Positions 6,507 to 14,336 are shown, counted from the stretch's first letter. The stretch: DNA of 14,363 bases from an uncultured Lachnospiraceae bacterium (GCA_910586955.1 CAJUMM010000067.1:1-14363); one strand, 5' to 3'. Numbers and translations: made by a program. Notes: generated by a model not told the origin, from the letters alone.

Positions 6507-7859
6507 TTACCGAATTTCTTCCGGCTTTACAATGAGCCATGCCACAAAAAACGCTACGGCAAAGGCAATGGCTGCGGAGATACAGGCGTTAACCAAATTC
6601 ATGGAATTTTCCAGGCTGATAAAGACCGGAAGAGTAGGCAGGCCCGGAGCACCTTTGGCAAAGCGGACCACATGAGTACATCCTGCATAGAATCCTCCGG
6701 CAGCTCCGCCGATGACGGTTGCCAGAAGCGATTTTTTATTTTTCGCCGTAAATCCGTAAAGTGCCGGTTCCGTGATCCCGCAAAGGGCCGTAATTCCTGC
6801 CGTAAATGCAAGGGGTTTAAATTTCTCATCTTTTGATTTGATTGACAAAACCAGCGTAGCCGCCCCCTGGGCAACATTGCTTGGCAGCTGCCCGGAACCG
6901 GATATGGCACTGGACCCCTGCTGCGCAATCTGCATCGTTTCCAAGGTTCCTACTGCCCGGTGCATGCCTACAAATACCAGGAAAGGTGCAAACGCTCCCA
7001 TAATGGTGGGAACCAGGAAAGGAACTGCAGAGTCAATCACGTCAAAGAAAGCCATAAACCATTCGCCCAGAACAGCTCCCACAGGGCCAAGAATTAAGAG
7101 GCCTACGGGAAAAGTAATCAAAAAAGTCAGCATCGGTTCCATAATCGCTTTGACAACCTTCGGAGAAATTTTTCTTGCAAATTTTTCCACATAAGACATG
7201 AACCAAACTGTCAGAATGGTAGGAAATACCGTAGAAGTATAATTAAACAGTGTGACCGGAATTCCGAAGAAAGAAACCGGCTCTCCCGCAGATACCATGC
7301 CCGTATAGACAGGATATACAAACATGGCGCAGACTGCGGCCGCAATGTAGCGGTTGCAGCCGAAATATGCGGCCGCAGTAACGGCAAGAAGCACCGGCAG
7401 GTAATAGAAAATCGTATCGGAAACATAATTGATAATTACATACTCCTGGGACGTTTTCTCCAAGCCGAATGCAACCAGGATCGCCAAAATTGCTTTGATC
7501 ATCCCGGCTGCCGTAAATGCAGGCACAAGGGGCGTAAACATGCTGCTGCAAGCATCAAAAAATTTCGAAAAAAGGGTTGTCTTGTCTTTCTTTGCAGAAA
7601 CCGGGCCATCCTCTTTTTCTCCATCTACCATCTGGCTGACAATTCCATACAATTCCGGCGCATCGCTTCCAACCACGATCTGTGTCTGCGTACCAACCTT
7701 CATAATTTTCAAGACCTCCGGCAAGGCCAAAAGAGATTCCTCGTCCAGACGTCCCTGATCCGCCAACGTCAGGCGCAGCCGGGTAGCACAATGGGAAACC
7801 GCTTTGATATTCTCCGCTCCTCCAACGAACTGAATACATTTTTCTGCAAGATCTTTCAT
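6507..7859 (-). CDS. PTS system EIIBC component, glucose/beta-glucoside superfamily
   Basis: A 450-residue membrane permease that takes up and phosphorylates a sugar. The EIIB domain (about residues 1-80) carries the phosphocysteine in SHCATRLRL (Cys24). The EIIC domain (about 105-445) has multiple membrane segments and the family signature GITEPALYG at 361-369, as well as MHRAVGTLETMQ and a GSGQLPSN turn. This places it with the sucrose/trehalose/beta-glucoside group (TC 4.A.1.2), but the exact sugar cannot be assigned. It lacks a fused EIIA, which is supplied by the gene 32 bases upstream. A strong AGGAGG precedes the ATG at 7859. It is the last gene of the antiterminated operon, and no phospho-glycosidase follows. 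Confidence 0.93.
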   Translation of the reverse strand: MKDLAEKCIQFVGGAENIKAVSHCATRLRLTLADQGRLDEESLLALPEVLKIMKVGTQTQIVVGSDAPELYGIVSQMVDGEKEDGPVSAKKDKTTLFSKFFDACSSMFTPLVPAFTAAGMIKAILAILVAFGLEKTSQEYVIINYVSDTIFYYLPVLLAVTAAAYFGCNRYIAAAVCAMFVYPVYTGMVSAGEPVSFFGIPVTLFNYTSTVFPTILTVWFMSYVEKFARKISPKVVKAIMEPMLTFLITFPVGLLILGPVGAVLGEWFMAFFDVIDSAVPFLVPTIMGAFAPFLVFVGMHRAVGTLETMQIAQQGSSAISGSGQLPSNVAQGAATLVLSIKSKDEKFKPLAFTAGITALCGITEPALYGFTAKNKKSLLATVIGGAAGGFYAGCTHVVRFAKGAPGLPTLPVFISLENSMNLVNACISAAIAFAVAFFVAWLIVKPEEIR

Positions 7860-7891
7860 TTTCTTTTATCCTCCTTTAAGTCTTTTTTGAA

Positions 7892-8392
7892 CTAACGCTC
7901 TAAAACGAACAAATTCTCTCCTTCTTTTATTTCATCCCCTTCTGCAGCCTCTACTTTTTGAAAATCATCCGTATTGGTCACAATTACGAGAACATCATCT
8001 GCAAATCCTCCGTCCCTGATTTTCTTTCTGGAAAATGACAAGATTCTCTGGCCTGTATGAATCCGGTCTCCTTTTTTCACATAAACCCGGAACCCCTCCC
8101 CATTCATCATAACCGTATCCAATCCCACATGGAGAAGCACCTCCGCTCCTTCATCGCTGAGCAGTCCAATGGCATGGCCACTGTCTGTGGTCATCGTTAC
8201 TTTGCCGTCAAAGGGCGCTGTCAAGCTTTCCTTCTCGGAAACAATGGCCCTCCCTTCTCCCAAAAGCATTTCCGAAAATACTCCGTCCCCCAGATCCGAA
8301 AGAGATTTCAGCTTTCCTTCCATAGGAGCCCGAACATAAAGCTTCTTTGCCGGAACGTCTTTCCTTTTCAGCAAATTTTGAAACAAACTCAC
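7892..8392 (-). CDS. PTS glucose-family EIIA component
   Basis: A 166-residue cytoplasmic phosphocarrier that passes phosphate from HPr to the EIIB domain. The pattern follows E. coli EIIA-Glc: APMEGKLKSLSDLGDGVFSE (residues 22-41), SGHAIGLLSDEGAEVLLHVGLDTV with the two active-site histidines His73 and His88, and KKGDRIHTGQRIL. The start is GTG at 8392-8390, overlapping the TGA of the upstream ferredoxin gene as GTGA, so translation is probably coupled. It is single-domain, consistent with the separate EIIBC downstream. Assignment of the domain is firm; whether it also regulates other permeases is unknown. Confidence 0.93.
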   Translation of the reverse strand: MSLFQNLLKRKDVPAKKLYVRAPMEGKLKSLSDLGDGVFSEMLLGEGRAIVSEKESLTAPFDGKVTMTTDSGHAIGLLSDEGAEVLLHVGLDTVMMNGEGFRVYVKKGDRIHTGQRILSFSRKKIRDGGFADDVLVIVTNTDDFQKVEAAEGDEIKEGENLFVLER

Positions 8393-9288
8393 CCTTCCCC
8401 ACCTCCGTCTTTAAAAATTCCCTCCCTGTAATCCGGCAGGACTCTGTCCGCAAACCATTGATTAATTCTATGGATTTCTTCATAAGTCATCCAGTTTTTT
8501 GGCCTCCCTGCCAAGCGATAGAAGCAGGGAAAAACAATTTCCACTATAGAAAAGGCCCTACCCTCCATCTGATTTTCAATAGCCTTCCTAAGATAAGCGT
8601 TAAGCTGTTTCATCTGCCTGGGGCTTCCCGTACTGCCTCTGGCCGCAAAAGAGACATGCCCGAGACTTGCGGCTTCCTCCAGTACATGACAGCCGCCTTT
8701 GCTAATTTCCTGAAAATCAGTTCCGGTCTCAAACCAGTTTAAAGTATTGATAAGAGTAACCCTTTCCCCCCGCAGCGCCAAATAGCGCTCCCTGTTCTTT
8801 TCCGTAGACAGTTCCTTGCTGCTGTTGCAAATCAAAATCACCAGCTTCTCCGGATGCGCTTTTTTGTACGCCAGCCCGTCGTCATAAAACCGATCATCCG
8901 GATAATCATAAGTCTCCACAAGCAGATTAACGTCCGCTGTCTTCTTTTTAAATATGACAACCTGCTTTTCCACTCCAAGCCCGGCAATCACATCTGCCAG
9001 AGCTTTTGCCAGGGCTCCAAGAAAGCATCCTGCATGAGGCGGAATTTTGTCTTTATCTAGCAGAAAATATCCCTGTCCTCCTGCTTCCCCTGCCCGAACC
9101 GCACCCGCCGTACACATCTGCTCACATTGTCCGCATCCAATACATTTGTCCTCCTCTGCACAAATAACATACCGGGTTCCCTGCTGATTTAAAACATCTT
9201 CCCCTGACAGCTTTAGGAGATTCCGGGGACAAAACAGAAGGCAATTTCCGCACCCGGTACATTGTTCCCTGTCAAATTTCGCTTTCAT
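8389..9288 (-). CDS. 2x[4Fe-4S] ferredoxin domain fused to a degenerate 2-oxoacid:ferredoxin oxidoreductase beta-like domain
   Basis: A 299-residue protein with an uncommon build. Residues 10-20 and 49-59 each carry CxxCxxCxxxC(P/T), two complete 4Fe-4S ligand sets (Cys10, 13, 16, 20 and Cys49, 52, 55, 59). From about residue 83 the sequence resembles the TPP-binding beta subunit of pyruvate/2-oxoglutarate:ferredoxin oxidoreductases: PPHAGCFLGALAKALADVI at the start and HVSFAARGSTGSP through FSIVEIVFPC near 202-245. The segment where the family has GDGD and the N residue that bind TPP-Mg reads KLVILICNSSKEL, with the following region shortened, so catalysis by the usual route looks lost. The gene overlaps the antiterminator upstream by 17 bases and the EIIA gene downstream by 4 bases. 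Role unknown; a redox or metabolite-sensing partner of the PTS is inference. Confidence 0.75.
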   Translation of the reverse strand: MKAKFDREQCTGCGNCLLFCPRNLLKLSGEDVLNQQGTRYVICAEEDKCIGCGQCEQMCTAGAVRAGEAGGQGYFLLDKDKIPPHAGCFLGALAKALADVIAGLGVEKQVVIFKKKTADVNLLVETYDYPDDRFYDDGLAYKKAHPEKLVILICNSSKELSTEKNRERYLALRGERVTLINTLNWFETGTDFQEISKGGCHVLEEAASLGHVSFAARGSTGSPRQMKQLNAYLRKAIENQMEGRAFSIVEIVFPCFYRLAGRPKNWMTYEEIHRINQWFADRVLPDYREGIFKDGGGEG

Positions 9289-10153
9289 CCTGCTGCACTC
9301 CTTTTCTTTTTATAGATTTCATCATATTGTTGATATGAATTGCCAGATACGCTTTTTCATCCTCACTGATTTGAACGGAAAATTCTCTCCGTATGGTTTC
9401 CGCACTCTTTTCTACACAGTCTTTTAACTCCGGATACTCGCTGATAAAGAGATGATAGAGAGAAGAATTCTCCTCGCACAGCATTTCGTTGTCATGAATC
9501 CGCGCTGCCAAAAAACTCAAATGAGTCAAAAACCGCATATAATAGAATGAAGAGCGATCCAATGTGAGCCGGAGGGACTCTTCAATCCCGCCAATCATTT
9601 TTTCCTGAAACAAGAGCCGGAATTTCGCATCGCTTCGGTAATTTTTCCCTGATGAATTGATATAATGCAGAACAATATATCCGGCTTCATCTTCGCTCAG
9701 CATTTCTCCTGTCTCTTTCTTGATAATTTCCAGTCCTTCTTTGGCTATCAAAAATTCTTTGGCATAGATATTTTTAATTTCCGGAAGAATATCCAGGGGC
9801 AGTTCAAATCCCTCTCTTTTGCCCGCCACCGCATTGGAAATATGATCTGACAGGCTGACTGTCATCATTCCATTGATCTTTGTATCCAATTTGCTCTCAA
9901 AAAGAGAAATAATTTCAGCTGCAATATGAATATAAATAGGCTGTATATCCTCCACCAGATTCATCAAGTACCGCTTCTGGTTCACATCGCAGGCCTCAAA
10001 AATCTTAATAATCCGGGAATTCTCAACAAAATCCCCTCTCTTCCTGCCAAACCCGATAGCTTTGCCAAAAATAATAATCTCATTCCCTTTCTCATCCGCC
10101 GAAAATACAACATTATTGTTAATGAGGCGGCTGATTTGATATTGCTTTTTCAT
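9272..10153 (-). CDS. licT: BglG/LicT family transcriptional antiterminator
   Basis: A 293-residue RNA-binding antiterminator. The N-terminal CAT-RBD (about residues 4-58) has SRLINNNVVFSADEKGNEIIIFGKAIGFG-like sequence that binds a RAT hairpin. Two PRD domains follow, each with the paired phosphorylatable histidines: His104 (SDHISNA) and His163 (VLHYINS) in PRD1, His211 (FLTHLSF) and His273 (AIHINNM) in PRD2, spaced as in B. subtilis LicT. In that family the EII phosphorylates PRD1 to inactivate when sugar is absent, and HPr phosphorylates PRD2 to activate. It is the first gene of the PTS operon and its own leader holds a matching RAT and terminator. AAGGAG precedes the ATG. The symbol denotes the family, not a proven substrate. 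Confidence 0.92.
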   Translation of the reverse strand: MKKQYQISRLINNNVVFSADEKGNEIIIFGKAIGFGRKRGDFVENSRIIKIFEACDVNQKRYLMNLVEDIQPIYIHIAAEIISLFESKLDTKINGMMTVSLSDHISNAVAGKREGFELPLDILPEIKNIYAKEFLIAKEGLEIIKKETGEMLSEDEAGYIVLHYINSSGKNYRSDAKFRLLFQEKMIGGIEESLRLTLDRSSFYYMRFLTHLSFLAARIHDNEMLCEENSSLYHLFISEYPELKDCVEKSAETIRREFSVQISEDEKAYLAIHINNMMKSIKRKGVQQDESEI

Positions 10154-10231
10154 CCCGGATTCTCCTTCTATAATTGGTTTCGTAAACCATTGTGCAAAAG
10201 TTCCTGGAGCCGTCTGTTAAGTGATAAAGAC

Positions 10232-10277
10232 AAAAAAAAGATCAGTATCAATGTCAAAAACATTCGATACTGATCTT
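10232..10277 (-). terminator. intrinsic terminator in the licT leader, controlled by antitermination
   Basis: On the minus strand the arms AAGATCAGTATC (10277-10266) and GATACTGATCTT (10249-10238) pair perfectly over 12 bp, with an inner AATGT/ACATT extension, followed by an unbroken run of T (10239-10232). The 5' arm is shared with the 3' end of the RAT element, so folding of one prevents the other. Confidence 0.9.
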
Positions 10278-10301
10278 GCCTTCTGAAAAAGTAACAATTC
10301 T
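10272..10301 (-). promoter_or_regulatory. RAT (ribonucleic antiterminator) element
   Basis: On the minus strand, AATTGTTACT and AGGCAAGATC flank a short internal region, matching the LicT/SacT-type RAT pattern ATTGTTACT-N-AGGCAAAA. It overlaps the terminator 5' arm by six bases. Binding by the encoded antiterminator would stabilise this hairpin and let transcription pass into the operon. Confidence 0.85.
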
Positions 10302-10315
10302 GGATATCTGTCCAT

Positions 10316-10344
10316 ATTATAGCTAAATGATTATCCTCTGTCAA
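10316..10344 (-). promoter_or_regulatory. sigma-A promoter of the licT-PTS operon
   Basis: On the minus strand, TTGACA (10344-10339) and TATAAT (10321-10316) with 17 bases between are a perfect consensus. Transcription would begin around 10309, just before the RAT. A strong constitutive promoter followed by a regulated terminator is the classic LicT arrangement. Confidence 0.9.
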
Positions 10345-10403
10345 CCTGTTTTCAAAGCTTATTCAAGCTTATCCAAATTTCCGGCTTTTCATTTTCCTCC
10401 TGC

Positions 10404-12830
10404 CTACTGCCGAAGCTCCGCGTCCAGCGCCTCCAGCCCTTTCAAAATCCGCTTCATGGCCGCAGACACATCCGCCTCCTCCAAGGTCTTATCCTTGGCC
10501 CGGAACACAATGGAGTAGGCCACGGACTTGAAGCCCGGCTTAATCTGGGCCCCCTCGTAGATATCAAAGAGCTGAAAGCTCTCCAGGTAGCTCCCGCCCT
10601 TGCTCTCGATGACTTCCTCGATCTGCCCTGCCAGCACCTCCTTGGGAATCACCATGGAGATATCCCGGTTTACCGCCGGATAGCGGGCAATGCCCTCGTA
10701 CTTCCGGTCAAAGGTGGCGAAGGGCAGGATAGCCGGCATATCTAAGACTGCCACATAAGAGCGCTCCCCGATGCCGTAGGCCTCTGCTACCACCGGGTGT
10801 ACCTCTCCCAGGAAGCCTACTATCCTCCCGCCGTAGTGGATTTCCGCCTGGCGGCCGGGATGCAGGAAGTTCTTCCCTGCCTTGGGATCGTAAACCTTGC
10901 GGCCTCTCATGCCGATCTTGTCAAAAAATTCTTCCACCACGCCCTTCATGGTATAGAAGTCCCCCTCACCGTACATACCAAGAGTAAACTGCATCCGCTC
11001 GTCGGGAAGCTCGGCAAGGGGCAGTTCCTCTGCCATATAAATATTGCCCAGCTCATAGAGGCGCACGTCCTTGTTTCTCCGGTTGTAGTTGGTGGCCAGG
11101 GACGTGAGCATTCCGTTTAAAGGCGTTGTGCGCATAATGCTGAAATCCTCACCCAGAGGGTTGGAGATGGTGATGGCCCGGCGCAGGGGATCCTCCGGGT
11201 CAAGCAAAAGCTTGTCAAAGACCTTGGGGCTCTCAAAGGAATAGCTCATACCCTGGGAGAAACCGCAAAACTCTGCAATATCCCTGGCTATTGCCTCCAC
11301 CCGCAGCTTAAAGGGCAGCTTCCCGGTAGTGGCCTCTCCCTTAGGCAGGGTGGTGGGAATATTGTCGTATCCGTAGAAACGGGCCACTTCCTCTGCCAGA
11401 TCCGCCATGCACTGAATATCCTGGCGGAAAGTGGGGGCTACAATCTCTTCAGTCTTATCATCATATCGAAGCTCCACCGTATCCAGGTAGGAAAGCATCT
11501 GCTCTCTGCTGATATCCGTTCCCAGAAGGGCATTGATCCGTTCCGGATCAAAGGGTACCCGCACCGGCTCCTTGAGCCCTGTGTACACGTCCACCATGCC
11601 GTCCACCACTTCCCCGGCTCCCAGCTCCTCAATGAGCTGGCAGGCCCGGTCAATGGCCGCCTGGGCGTTATTGGGATCCAATCCCTTCTCAAACTTCCCT
11701 GATGCGTCTGTCCGCAGGCCGATCTTCTTAGACGACAGGCGGATATTTACCCCGTCAAAGCAGGCCGCCTCGAAAAGCATGGTCTCCACGCTGTCCGTAA
11801 TCATGGAGTTCTCTCCCCCCATAATACCTGCAATGCCGATGGCCTTCTCCCCGTCGCAGATCATCAGCACGGAATCGTCCATGGTCCGCTCCTGGCCGTC
11901 CAGGGTCACAAATTTCTCTCCTTTGTCCGCCCGGCGCACTAAGATCTGATGGCCGGCAATGGTGTCCAGATCGTAGGCGTGCATGGGCTGGCCGTACTCC
12001 TCCATCACATAATTGGTGATATCTACGATATTGTTGATGGGACGTATCCCGTTCACTGCCAGACGGCGCTGCATCCACTTGGGGGAAGGCGCCAGCTTAA
12101 TATTTTTCACCACCCGGGCACAGTACCGGGGACAGAGATCCGCATCCTTTACATCCACCTTAATGTAATCGTTCACGTCCCCGCCGGAGCCCTTGACCTC
12201 CACCACAGGGGGAACAAACTTCTTGCGGAAGGTAGCCGCCGCCTCCCGGGCAATTCCGATGACGCTGTAGCAGTCCACCCGGTTGGAGGTAATCTCATAC
12301 TCAAAAATTACGTCGTCCAATCCCAGAGCCTTGACGGCGCTCTCTCCCGCCTTCACCTCCGCATTCTCCGGGAACACGTAAATGCCGTACTCCGGGGACT
12401 CGGGAAACAGCTCCTTCGTCTGTCCCAGCTCCTCGATGGAACACATCATGCCGTTGGATTCCACGCCCCGAAGCTTTCCCTTTTTTATCTTTACGCCGCC
12501 AGGCGTCATCTTCCCGTCGTGGCTGCCGGCCACCCGGCCGCCGTCCAGCACCACCGGGACTTTCTGTCCTTCCTCCACATTGGGAGCACCGGTGACAATC
12601 TGGACCGGCTCCCCGGTTCCTACATCCACCTGGCAGACTACCAGCTTCTCCGCATCCGGGTGGCGCTCAATCTTTAAAATCTCTCCAACTACAATATTTT
12701 CCAGATCCGCATCCAGTGCGGTGTATCCCTCCACCTTAGTGCCGGAGAGGGTCATTGCATCCATATATTCCTGGGCCGTCACATCTAAGTCCGGCACATA
12801 GGCTTTGATCCATGATAATGAAGTGTCCAT
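10404..12830 (-). CDS. pheT: phenylalanyl-tRNA synthetase beta subunit
   Basis: An 808-residue cytoplasmic subunit that with PheS forms the alpha2-beta2 enzyme charging tRNA-Phe; the beta subunit contributes tRNA binding and editing. Domains in order: an OB-fold tRNA-binding domain (about 39-155, VVGEILKIERHPDAEKLVVCQVD), B3/B4 editing domain (about 210-395, with NNIVDITNYVMEEYGQPMHA), B5 (about 405-475), the pseudo-catalytic core (about 480-690, with EEVARFYGYDNIPTTLP), and a C-terminal anticodon-binding FDX-ACB domain (about 715-807, RYPAVNRDISMVIPKEV). Length is normal. It follows pheS by 31 bases and shares its T-box. No clear terminator is seen before the licT promoter downstream. Confidence 0.97.
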   Translation of the reverse strand: MDTSLSWIKAYVPDLDVTAQEYMDAMTLSGTKVEGYTALDADLENIVVGEILKIERHPDAEKLVVCQVDVGTGEPVQIVTGAPNVEEGQKVPVVLDGGRVAGSHDGKMTPGGVKIKKGKLRGVESNGMMCSIEELGQTKELFPESPEYGIYVFPENAEVKAGESAVKALGLDDVIFEYEITSNRVDCYSVIGIAREAAATFRKKFVPPVVEVKGSGGDVNDYIKVDVKDADLCPRYCARVVKNIKLAPSPKWMQRRLAVNGIRPINNIVDITNYVMEEYGQPMHAYDLDTIAGHQILVRRADKGEKFVTLDGQERTMDDSVLMICDGEKAIGIAGIMGGENSMITDSVETMLFEAACFDGVNIRLSSKKIGLRTDASGKFEKGLDPNNAQAAIDRACQLIEELGAGEVVDGMVDVYTGLKEPVRVPFDPERINALLGTDISREQMLSYLDTVELRYDDKTEEIVAPTFRQDIQCMADLAEEVARFYGYDNIPTTLPKGEATTGKLPFKLRVEAIARDIAEFCGFSQGMSYSFESPKVFDKLLLDPEDPLRRAITISNPLGEDFSIMRTTPLNGMLTSLATNYNRRNKDVRLYELGNIYMAEELPLAELPDERMQFTLGMYGEGDFYTMKGVVEEFFDKIGMRGRKVYDPKAGKNFLHPGRQAEIHYGGRIVGFLGEVHPVVAEAYGIGERSYVAVLDMPAILPFATFDRKYEGIARYPAVNRDISMVIPKEVLAGQIEEVIESKGGSYLESFQLFDIYEGAQIKPGFKSVAYSIVFRAKDKTLEEADVSAAMKRILKGLEALDAELRQ

Positions 12831-12861
12831 GCTTCATCCCTTCCTTTCTTTTCTCATCCTG

Positions 12862-13881
12862 TCAAAACTGTTTTAAGAACCGGATATCGTTCTCATACAG
12901 CAGCCTCATATCGTCAATCTCATATTTCAGCAGGGCGATCCGCTCCAGTCCCACGCCGAAGGCAAATCCCGTGTACTCCTCCGGGTCAATGCCGCACATC
13001 TCCAGCACATGGGGATGGACCATGCCGCAGCCCAGGATCTCAATCCAGCCGCTGCCCTTGCAGAACCTGCAGCCCTTGCCGCCGCACTTAAAGCAGCTTA
13101 CATCCACCTCGGCGCTGGGCTCCGTGAAGGGGAAGTGATGGGGACGGAATTTGGTCTTTGTCTCCGCCCCGAAGAGCTCTCTTGCAAATTCCTCCAGAGT
13201 TCCCTTTAAGTCCGCAAAGGTAATATTTTTGTCCACCACCAGTCCCTCAATCTGATGGAAGGAGGGGGAATGGGTGGCGTCCACCTCGTCGGAGCGGAAC
13301 ACCCGCCCGGGGGCAATCATGCGGATGGGAAGCTTTCCCTGCTCCATCACCCTGGCCTGGCAGGGGGAAGTCTGGGTACGCAGCACGATCTCCTTATTGA
13401 TGTAGAAGGTATCCTGCTCATCCTTGGCCGGATGTCCCTCGGGAATGTTCAGCTTCTCGAAGTTGTACAGGTCGTACTCGATCTCCGGCCCTTCCACCAC
13501 CTCATAGCCCATGCCGATGAAGATACGCTCTACCTCCTCCAGGGCGATGGTGTTGGGATGCCGATGCCCCACCTGGTTCTTCCTGGCCGGAAGAGTCACA
13601 TCGATAACCTCGGCTTTCAGCTTCTCCTCCCGGACCAAGGCCTCCATCTTCTTCCTGGCTTCCTCAAGAATCCCCTCGATCTCCTCCCTGGTCTCGTTCA
13701 CCAGCTGGCCCACCTTGGGCCGATCCTCCGGGGCTACTTCCTTCATCCCCTTTAATACGCTTGTCAGCTCTCCCTTTTTCCCGAGAATGGCCACCCGCAC
13801 ATCGTTCAGGGAATTTAGGTTCCCTGCCGCCTGAATCTGTGCCATGGCATGTTCCCGGATTTTCTGCAATTTCTCCTTCAT
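12862..13881 (-). CDS. pheS: phenylalanyl-tRNA synthetase alpha subunit
   Basis: A 339-residue class II synthetase subunit carrying the catalytic site that makes Phe-AMP and charges tRNA-Phe. The N terminus (1-85) is a helical, coiled-coil tRNA-binding arm. The catalytic domain shows motif 2 as GRVFRSDEVDATHSPSFHQ (192-210) and motif 3 as GFAFGVGLERIAL (305-317), with TQTSP at 169-173. A Cys4 pattern at 263, 266, 271 and 274 (CFKCGGKGCRFC) is common in bacterial PheS. AAGGAG precedes the ATG at 13881. It is the first gene of the pheST operon, under a T-box leader. Confidence 0.97.
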   Translation of the reverse strand: MKEKLQKIREHAMAQIQAAGNLNSLNDVRVAILGKKGELTSVLKGMKEVAPEDRPKVGQLVNETREEIEGILEEARKKMEALVREEKLKAEVIDVTLPARKNQVGHRHPNTIALEEVERIFIGMGYEVVEGPEIEYDLYNFEKLNIPEGHPAKDEQDTFYINKEIVLRTQTSPCQARVMEQGKLPIRMIAPGRVFRSDEVDATHSPSFHQIEGLVVDKNITFADLKGTLEEFARELFGAETKTKFRPHHFPFTEPSAEVDVSCFKCGGKGCRFCKGSGWIEILGCGMVHPHVLEMCGIDPEEYTGFAFGVGLERIALLKYEIDDMRLLYENDIRFLKQF

Positions 13882-13945
13882 GCTGTTCTCCTTCTTTCTA
13901 TTTTACAATTTCGTTTTGTACATGATGCTTGGTGATGCTGGCTGC

Positions 13946-13980
13946 GCTGCACAGTGCAGCCTTACTCCGCCGCACTGCAC
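13946..13980. repeat. GC-rich dyads between the T-box terminator and pheS
   Basis: GCTGCAC-A-GTGCAGC (13946-13960) is a perfect odd palindrome, and GTGCAG (13954-13959) can also pair with CTGCAC (13975-13980). Roughly 100 bases lie between the T-box terminator and the pheS start, longer than needed. Function unknown; it may only stabilise the read-through mRNA. Confidence 0.4.
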
Positions 13981-13982
13981 GC

Positions 13983-14015
13983 AAAAGAAAGCCCCATCCC
14001 TCATAGGGACGGAGC
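13983..14015 (-). terminator. T-box terminator
   Basis: On the minus strand GCTCCGTCCC (14015-14006) pairs with GGGATGGGGC (14000-13991) with two G-U pairs around a 5-base loop, followed by TTTCTTTT. The 5' arm includes the bases that would otherwise pair with the T-box sequence, giving the two exclusive folds. Confidence 0.9.
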
Positions 14016-14245
14016 TTCATATCCGCGGTACCACCCTGATTCCTGTCTTAGACAGGCTCTCATTCTATGCGTAACGTGCATCTTGCGTCGCCGCCTACTC
14101 TTCCTTCAACAGCGCTGCTCCGGTGGGAAATTCAAAAGTACTCTGAACCTGGGACTGCTTTCAGCCGGTGACAATCCCTCTCTGTAGGAAGACGAACCTT
14201 CTACTTTGCACCTTCACTGCATTTTGGCTTTCTTTTTCTGTCGGG
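13983..14245 (-). ncRNA. T-box riboswitch leader of pheST (tRNA-Phe sensing)
   Basis: The minus strand carries the complete T-box pattern: the AGAGAG bulge (14183-14178), the GGCTGAAA distal loop (14166-14159), stem III CCTGTC-TAA-GACAGG (14056-14042), and the T-box sequence AGGGTGGTACCGCG (14037-14024), whose central bases pair with the uncharged tRNA acceptor end. The probable specifier codon is TTC (14147-14145), followed by A, decoding Phe as expected for pheST. Uncharged tRNA-Phe would stabilise the antiterminator and allow expression. Confidence 0.93.
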
Positions 14246-14249
14246 ATTT

Positions 14250-14279
14250 ATTTTATAACAGGTTTTGCGGCATTGTCAA
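14250..14279 (-). promoter_or_regulatory. sigma-A promoter of pheST
   Basis: On the minus strand, TTGACA (14279-14274) is followed by TATAAA at 16 bases (14257-14252) or TAAAAT at 18 (14255-14250). Transcription would start around 14245, just ahead of T-box stem I. Confidence 0.7.
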
Positions 14280-14316
14280 GTGTTTTGCAAAAAATCCTTT
14301 TTCCCCTCTTGTAGGA

Positions 14317-14336
14317 TTACAATACATGTGTTACAA
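14317..14336. promoter_or_regulatory. possible operator near the right edge
   Basis: TTACAATACATGTGTTACAA is palindromic at 14 of 20 positions, centred on ACATGT. It lies upstream of pheST and perhaps of a plus-strand gene that would begin beyond the window. A dimeric repressor site is possible but unproven. Confidence 0.25.

Noticed and set aside
10175..10189. TGGTTT-CGT-AAACCA considered as a CcpA cre site
   Set aside because: The half-sites and the 15-base length do not fit the cre pattern; it is only a short dyad before the licT ribosome site.
10355..10370. AAGCTT-ATTC-AAGCTT hairpin as pheT terminator
   Set aside because: The stem is only 6 bp, A/T-rich, and no T run follows in the pheT direction.
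11949..12677. 242-residue plus-strand open frame opposite pheT, and a similar one opposite pheS (13255-13755)
   Set aside because: Both are antisense to strongly conserved synthetase domains; codon bias of GC-rich pheST produces long shadows.
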